This document shows positions 58,190-64,000 of a stretch of 64,000 nt of DNA, one piece after another. The stretch spans positions 65,077,561 through 65,141,560 of the forward strand of contig NC_088775.1 of NCBI RefSeq assembly GCF_954871325.1, read 5' to 3'. The stretch's first letter is position 1, and the number at the start of each line of letters is the position of its first letter. The notes under the pieces were generated by a model. The model was not told where the DNA came from and searched no databases. It worked only from the letters and a program-made list of their open reading frames with translations. Made by a program: the position numbers and the translations under genes. Source of the stretch: Gordionus sp. m RMFG-2023 (lineage: Eukaryota; Nematomorpha; Gordioida; Chordodea; Parachordodidae).

Positions 58190-58699
58190 ATTGATAAAAA
58201 ATCCGAATTATTGCAACAATTATTCAATGCAATATGGCATTTCGTTGAACATTTAAGCAGGGAACACTGAACCGTTATACAGGGACTCGAACCGTTATTT
58301 ATAACGGTTCAGTTTGGTTACGGTTCAGTATATAAGAAATTATAATGGTTTATTTTTCTGGATGTAATATTGAGTTAGCCGTTTTTAAAAATCAATTATG
58401 AATAGGAAAAATACTATGTATCTTTAGGTTTGAGCCAAATAAGGTCAGACTCATTTAGAGATTGTTAAAACTAAATTATTTATAACAACGAACAAATTTT
58501 CAGTTGAGATTATCAAAATGTTTTTTTAAAAAAAGGCTAAGGACCAATATATATTTTTACATATTTTTATATAGTTGTTTTAATATTTTAGTGTTTTATC
58601 ATTTTTTTTAAAATTATACTAATATCAATATTATCTAAATAAAATTATAAAAAATAAAACAAATAACAATGGCAATATTTTGAAGTTTTGGAAGCAGGA

Positions 58700-58830
58700 A
58701 AATTTCTTTTTTGAGAAGATTAGAGAGTAAAATTTTGTCAGCCCTGGCAAATTCGGCTTCTAGTGAAAGGTTATTTTCAGTAGCCAATCGCCTATTAGGG
58801 GAAAGGCGTACACAATTGAAATAAAAAAAA
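58700..58830 (+). pseudogene. hAT dimerisation domain fragment
   Basis: Plus frame ALANSASSERLFSVANRLLG, then ERRTQLK and a stop, the hAT C-terminal signature. It is followed by GGGCGTG and GGGCGGGTCGGGTC words at 59000, probably the end of this second, nested element. Confidence 0.75.
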
Positions 58831-59457
58831 TAGACATTCTTCTTTTTTTAAGTAAAAATTTTGATTTATAATATGTATTTATTTTTTGTTATTATGGATT
58901 ATGGAATTAAAGAAATAAATAGAATAAATTCAAAAAAGTGTAAAAAATTATAGCATTAAAGTTTTGAAAAATTTAAAAACACCGTGAATTTCCGGGCGTG
59001 AAACAAAATATTGCCTTTCGTGAGCGGGCGGGTCGGGTCAAAATTTTTTCAATGGTAAGCGTGAATGGGCGTTAATATTTTCATTGCCACATTTATTTTT
59101 TTACATTTAATTTATATTAAAACCATTTTTTCGAGTATTTAATGATTTAAAGCATAAAGGTAATACATATTTAATATCTCTAAAAAATAAAATTTTCTGG
59201 TGCCAGCCAAGCGACAAAAAAATATAATTTATTTGTTTTTTTTAAAAAAAGATTCCGAATCCCCTTAAATATTTTTTTTAAAAAAGATTCCGAATCCCAT
59301 TAAATATTTTTTTTTAAAAAAATTTATTTTTGTTTGTTATAAATATCTGAACCATAACCGTAACCGAACCGATATAATGATTTTTTGAAGGAGTAAAAGG
59401 AACCTTTATAAAAAACGGTTAAATCGGTTCAGTTTTTATATTTTATAAATGGAAATA

Positions 59458-59648
59458 ATTTGAATATCCAGAATTACATAAACTTGCTCTTATAGTACTG
59501 GCGGTTCCCGCAACACAAGTTTCTGTAGAAAGGGCATTCTCAGGGCTAAAATTTGTGTTATCGTCACAACGAACAAAAAGGAATCCATTTATACTTGAAA
59601 ATATATTACTTATAAGTTCAAATAATATATTTAAAAATGAGTTATTTT
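59458..59648 (+). pseudogene. hAT transposase C-terminus, uninterrupted
   Basis: Plus frame EYPELHKLALIVLAVPATQ, then VSVERAFSGLKFVLSSQRTK, NPFILENILLIS and a stop at 59648. This is the hAT dimerisation domain in full and without a stop. It is followed by the right terminal repeat of the enclosing element, as expected for its own transposase. The rest of the gene is missing. Confidence 0.8.
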
Positions 59649-59970
59649 GAATCTTATATATTTTTTTAATATATAATTCATAGATGCTTATAATAAAAAT
59701 AAATTAGAAAATGGTGTTGCTTCAATAAAAAAAAATTTCTAACCGTAATGAACCTTAATAAACCTTTATAATTAGCTGAACCAAACAGAACCTTTATATA
59801 AATTTCTTCTCAAGAACCGTAACCAAAACGTAACCATTATAATTTTTTATATACTGAACCATAACCAAACTGAACCGTTATAAATAACGGTTCGAGTCCC
59901 TGCTTAAATGTTCAACAAGATGCCATATTGCATTGAATAATTGTTGCAATAATTAGGATTTTATAAATAT

Positions 59971-61066
59971 GTCTACATTGGCAGGATTTACGCCCGCCCA
60001 TACTTTGAATAGACATGGTCGGGTTTTTTAAAATATTTTCAACATTGGGCGGGTGGCGGGAGGGTTAAATTTTTAAAGTAATGAGAGGGTAAATTTTTCA
60101 TATTTTTCAGACGAAATGAACAGACGACTCCAATTTATTAAAAATATTTATAATATGGCATATATATGTTTAATTAAAAATACATTTAAATAAATAAATA
60201 AAGAGCCAAACCAGCCATTAAATTTTTAAAAATTAGGTGGGCGCGTTAAATATATTTCAAAATAACGCAATGCAGACTTCTAATTTAAATATTCATCTTA
60301 GTAATTAAATCTTAGTTAAAATCTTTTATTTGAAAAAAAATTTAATTTTTTTTTCTCTCACTTTATTTTATCATATTTAAGACATAATTTTAATTTATTA
60401 TTTTATTCAATTCGTATATTACATATAAACATTATATAATAAGAAATATATTCGTAATTACACTGATACATGAATATTGATTATATAAAATATGAAATAT
60501 TTAAATGGTATTTGTTAATATATAAATTTTGCATAAACTTTATATATTTTTTACTTTGTAATTTAATGACCTTTAAATTTTATGTTTTCCTAATTTTCGT
60601 AAATTTTATTTGTTAAAATTTAACCTTTTAAAAAACTTATGTAAAAAGTGTAAATTAAAATTGTATAAATATAAAATTGTAAAATTTTTAATATTAGCAG
60701 TTATAAAAATAAAATAAAAAGAATTAATTTTTACATTTTGTACTTTTTTTACTTGCCTTCCGTTGTTCTAAAATGGTGGCAGCTAATTATTACGTTACAA
60801 ATTGAAATAAGTATAAAAAAAAAATTTTTAGACATGATTTTAGATACTGGAACATGATGAAGCTAGAAGAAAGAGGATTAGGGAAAATATTTAATTCTAA
60901 AAACACGTAAGAGGTGATTAAAATATAAAATTAAAAATAAATATAATAAAATTTTAATGATGAAATATTTAAAATATGAATAAACCTATATAGGACAATA
61001 ATGATAAAACATAATCCATAAATTAATTAGAAGATTATATAGATAGTAAAAATTTTTTTAAGGACG
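59971..61066. other. AT-rich spacer with GC-rich element fragment
   Basis: 59985-60070 holds CGCCCGCCCAT and GGGCGGGTGGCGGGAGGG. The last bases before 61067 read ATTTTTTTAAG, a splice-acceptor-like run very similar to those used by the THAP gene. Confidence 0.45.
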
Positions 61067-62197
61067 ATGAAATACGATGAGCACGATAAAGGGATGAAGT
61101 CGCACGTACACAGATATCAGTGGAAACCGAGATACGATAATTATGAGAATAATTTTAATTCGAGACATACAAATAATTGTGAACCAAGATATCGAAACAA
61201 TTATAATCCTAGAGTTTATGATAATGATAGGGGGTATAATGGGCCAAGACCGTATAATAATTTTACAAGATTTAACAATAAAAATAATTATAATAACAAC
61301 TACAATAACTATAGATATAATAATAATGATAATTACAAATATAATGAAAATAATTATAGATATTATAGACATCAAAACGAATCAAAATATATACCGAGAT
61401 ACAATAATAATCAAAACAATAATCAGTCATACAACAATAGATTTGACGTAAATAGAATGGATGATGATGACATGGCAAATGATCATTACAAAGTTACGAT
61501 ATACCTTAATGATTTACCAATAGTCATGCAGATCAACACCGGGTCGCGGTATTCAATATTGCCGATTAATTTTGCTAGAAAGATAGGAATTAAAGTCTTG
61601 AATAAATCGGATACTAAACTGACTGGCTATGATGGGAAAAGAATAGAGGTGCTAGGAATCGTTAAAATAAAAGTGAGATATGAAGATAAAACTCAAAACT
61701 TAAATGCGTATGTAGTCCAAAGTGACAAGATTGCAATTCTGGGAAGGACGTGGATAAAAGTTTTTGGAAACATACTTAATAAATTTTTAAATATAATCGA
61801 GGAAAATAGAAAAGTAGATAGTAAAAATTCTGAAGGTACATATTACAATAAAAAGCATGAAAATTATAATTATAAATATTATAATAATAAAAACTTGAAT
61901 AAAATTGAATTATGTAAATTAATACCAAATGTTAATGAAGAAATAAATTCTAATAAATTAAAAGAAATAAATCATATGATAACAATTGAAGAAATAATAG
62001 TTATTAAAAACAATAATGAAATAAAAATTAAAGAAAATAATAAAATACAAAAATTTATAATTAATAAAAAATTTAAAAAAACTTTGGAAATAAAGAAAAT
62101 TAAAACAAATATTAAAAAGAGAAGCAAAGTGATTAAATATCTTGATGTTGAAAAAGAGATTAAGAGTATGATATGGAGATCGTATGTTGAAGATTAG
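61067..62197 (+). CDS. gag-protease-like protein with altered retropepsin site
   Basis: Uninterrupted 376-codon frame. Residues 20-130 are Asn, Tyr and Arg rich (blocks such as NNYNNYRYNNNDNY), without Cys-His zinc knuckles. Residues 141-245 resemble a Ty3/gypsy retropepsin: QINTGSRYSILP at 155-166, then TGYDGKRIEVLG and AILGRTWIK at 223-231. The active-site Asp of DTG is Asn157, so proteolysis is not expected. The last 130 residues are Lys/Asn/Ile rich. No reverse transcriptase follows; a hairpin array begins at once. Related broken copies lie at 26640-27520 and 40319-41330. An AG acceptor-like site just upstream could make this a downstream exon. It may be a co-opted gag gene or a copy that lost its pol. 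Confidence 0.6.
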   Translation: MKYDEHDKGMKSHVHRYQWKPRYDNYENNFNSRHTNNCEPRYRNNYNPRVYDNDRGYNGPRPYNNFTRFNNKNNYNNNYNNYRYNNNDNYKYNENNYRYYRHQNESKYIPRYNNNQNNNQSYNNRFDVNRMDDDDMANDHYKVTIYLNDLPIVMQINTGSRYSILPINFARKIGIKVLNKSDTKLTGYDGKRIEVLGIVKIKVRYEDKTQNLNAYVVQSDKIAILGRTWIKVFGNILNKFLNIIEENRKVDSKNSEGTYYNKKHENYNYKYYNNKNLNKIELCKLIPNVNEEINSNKLKEINHMITIEEIIVIKNNNEIKIKENNKIQKFIINKKFKKTLEIKKIKTNIKKRSKVIKYLDVEKEIKSMIWRSYVED

Positions 62198-62199
62198 TG

Positions 62200-62700
62200 T
62201 TGTTAAAACGCCGCAAGTCGCGACCCCGACCCAAAGCTCGGGTCGTTTTATTCGACTCCGACTCAATGTTTGGGTCGTTTTTTTCGACTTCGACCCGAGT
62301 TCAAGCCGAAAAAAACGACTTCGACCCAAAATATGGGTCGTTTTTTTCGACTTCGACCCAAGTCCAAGCCGAAAAAAACGACCTCGACCCAAAATATGGG
62401 TCGTTTTTTACGACTCCGACTCAAAATTTGGGTGGTATTTTTCGACTCAAACTTGAAATTTGGGTCGTATTTTTCGACTCAAACTTGAAGTTTGGGTCAT
62501 ATTTTTCGACTCAAACTTGAAGTTTAGATCGTATTTTTCGACTCCAACTCAAAGTTTGGGTCGTTTTTCTGACTCAGACTCAAACATCGGGTAGTTTTAT
62601 TCAATCCGACCCAAAATATGGATCTTTTTTTTAAAGACGACTTAAAGTCAGGGTTGCTTTTTTTCACCCCTACCAATATCTAGATCATTTTTTTCGACCA
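62200..62700 (+). repeat. Array of CGACCCAAA..TTTGGGTCG hairpins
   Basis: About twelve units of 35-50 bp, each centred on a palindrome such as CGACCCAAAATATGGGTCG joined by TTTTTTTCGACT. Units near 62220-62420 are crisp and GC-rich; to the right they decay (CAAACTTGAAGTTTGGGTC, then CCAACTC). All three plus frames are partly open because of composition and I call no protein. Confidence 0.9.
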
Positions 62701-62799
62701 AAAGTCAAATAACATTTAGTATATATTAATATTATAGGCGGGAAAGTTACTTAAAGCTTCTTTAAATTATAATGCTCTGATTAACTATTCATCATAGTT

Positions 62800-64000
62800 A
62801 TATTTTAAAATTTTTAAGTGAAGATGTAACATAGAAAAGTGCCATTTGTCATGATGGTTATTTTTGAACTTTTTTAAATGAAATAGATAAAAATATATAT
62901 TGTAGACATGTTAAATCAAAATTTCAGTGATGATGTACCACAGATAAGTGGTAATTGTCATAATCGCTATTTTTGAACTTTTTTGAGTTTTTTTAAAGCA
63001 AATTGCTAAAATTATATATTCTAAACATGTTAAATTAAAAATTCAGTGAGGATGTATCATAGATAGGTGACAATTGTCATAATCGCTATTTTTAAACTTT
63101 TTCAAATTTTTTTAAAGGAATATCTAAAAATATATATTCTAAACATGTTAGATTAAAAATTCAGTGAGGATGTATCATAGATAGGTGACAATTGTCATAA
63201 TCGCTATTTTTAAACTTTTTCAATTTTTTTTAAAGGAAATAGCTAAAAATATATATTCTAAACATGTTAAATTAAAAATTCAGTGAGGATGTATCATAGA
63301 TAGGTGACAATTGTCATAATCGCTATTTTTGAACTTTTTCAATTTTTTTTAAAGGAAATATCTAAAAATATATATTCTAAACATGTTAAATTAAAAATTC
63401 AGTGAGGATGTATCATAGATAGGTGACAATTGTCATAATCGCTATTTTTGAACTTTTTCAAATTTTTTTAAAGGAAATAGCTAAAAATATATATACTAAA
63501 CATGTTAAATTAAAAATTCAGTGAGGATGTATCATAGATAGGTGACAATTGTCATATACGCTATTTTTGAACTTTTTCAAATTTTTTTAAAGGAAATAGC
63601 TAAAAATATGTATTCTAAACATGTTAAATTAAAAATTCAGTGAGGATGTATCATAGATAGGTGACAATTGTCATAATCGCTATTTTTGAACTTTTTCAAA
63701 TTTTTTTAAAGGAAATAGCTAAAAATATGTATTCTAAACATGTTAAATCAAAAATTCAGTGAGGATGTATCATAGATAGGTGACAATTGTCATAATCGCT
63801 ATTTTTGAACTTTTTCAAAGGAAATATCTAAAAATATATATTCTAAACATGTTAAATTAAAAATTCAGTGAGGATGTATCTTAGATAGGTGACAATTGTC
63901 ATAATCGCTATTTTTGAATTTTTTCAAATTTTTTTAAAGGAAATATCTAAAAATAAAAATAGCGATTATGACAATTGTCACCTAAATATGATACATCCTC
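62800..64000 (+). repeat. Satellite array 3, unit 119 bp, about 10 copies, with an orientation switch
   Basis: CAGTGAGGATGTATCAT recurs at 63043, 63162, 63281, 63400, 63519, 63638 and 63757, exactly 119 bp apart, with older copies at about 62819 and 62924 and a last one at 63866 after a 10-bp deletion. Each unit has the palindrome GACAATTGTC. From about 63955 the sequence becomes the reverse complement of the unit (AGCGATTATGACAATTGTC..GATACATCCTC), up to the window edge. Confidence 0.95.

Larger units (their letters stand above)
58190..59970 (+). mobile_element. hAT element inside a longer inverted repeat
   Basis: CAGGGACTCGAACCGTTATT at 58280 is mirrored by AATAACGGTTCGAGTCCCTG ending at about 59908, a hAT-like terminus. 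The inverted repeat does not stop there: it runs outward another 80-90 bp on both sides (GCAACAATTATTCAATGCAATATGGC at left, its reverse at right). The left arm has an extra 19-bp copy (AACACTGAACCGTTATACA). Each arm contains the perfect palindrome GAACCGTTAT/ATAACGGTTC. Two hAT transposase ends lie inside. Confidence 0.75.

Noticed and set aside
61058-61478. Minus-strand and alternative plus frames in the Asn/Tyr-rich region
   Set aside because: By-products of AAT/TAT-rich codons in the gag-like frame. Only the 376-codon frame continues into the protease-like domain.
62184-62520. Three overlapping plus frames with FDFD/FFDS repeats
   Set aside because: They arise from the hairpin repeat, are open in all three frames at once and show no domain.
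1-64000. tRNA, rRNA or other structured RNA genes
   Set aside because: I looked for GGTTCGA-type tRNA T-loop words with matching stems and for rRNA cores and found none I could support. A covariance-model scan would be needed to exclude them.

Overview
The window is AT-rich DNA of a nuclear eukaryote, most likely an invertebrate animal. Protein-coding genes are split by spliceosomal introns with GT..AG ends, and nearly everything else is transposable-element sequence of animal type: Mutator-like, P/THAP, hAT, mariner, Harbinger, Helitron, Ty3/gypsy and non-LTR. There is no operon, Shine-Dalgarno or prokaryotic signal. Seven of the eight introns of the best gene are only 31-61 bp, which points to an animal with very short introns, but the species cannot be named from this sequence.

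Layout. 1-5.4 kb: a broken FLYWCH/MULE transposase, then two satellite arrays (units about 121 and 120 bp). 6.4-9.8 kb: a nine-exon THAP-domain P-element-like transposase gene whose exons join into one open frame of about 882 codons. 12.3-17.2 kb: a complete but decayed Mutator-like transposon with long terminal inverted repeats, 8-bp target duplications, an OTU-type cysteine protease domain and a DDE transposase. 17.2-20.3 kb: hAT, gypsy-like and non-LTR debris. 20.3-24.0 kb: microsatellite, a degenerate tandem repeat and a 2.5-kb homopyrimidine tract. 24.0-31.5 kb: Helitron helicase, gypsy gag-protease, mariner and a second THAP exon, all broken. 32.1-35.8 kb: two hAT-type elements with recognisable target duplications. 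37.6-43.5 kb: a large inverted repeat made from gypsy 3' ends, interrupted by a younger 3.6-kb gypsy copy. 45.3-47.9 kb: a Harbinger-like element nested in another inverted-repeat element. 48.1-49.2 kb (minus): three good exons of a 1-acylglycerol-3-phosphate acyltransferase, the only recognisable host gene. 50.1-51.2 kb: an unrecognised exon followed by a stop-riddled frame. 51.6-60.0 kb: several hAT and MITE elements. 61.1-62.2 kb: an open gag-protease-like frame with a changed protease active site, followed by an array of hairpins. 62.8 kb to the end: a third satellite (119 bp) that reverses orientation 45 bases before the window ends.

The genes do not form a pathway. What unites them is nesting: target duplications and interrupted repeats let part of the order of insertions be read directly. 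The most noteworthy items are the intact P/THAP transposase with an Asp-to-Glu change at a probable catalytic site, the OTU-carrying Mutator element, three unrelated satellites sharing a unit size near 120 bp, the homopyrimidine tract, and the gag-protease frame beside the hairpin array.
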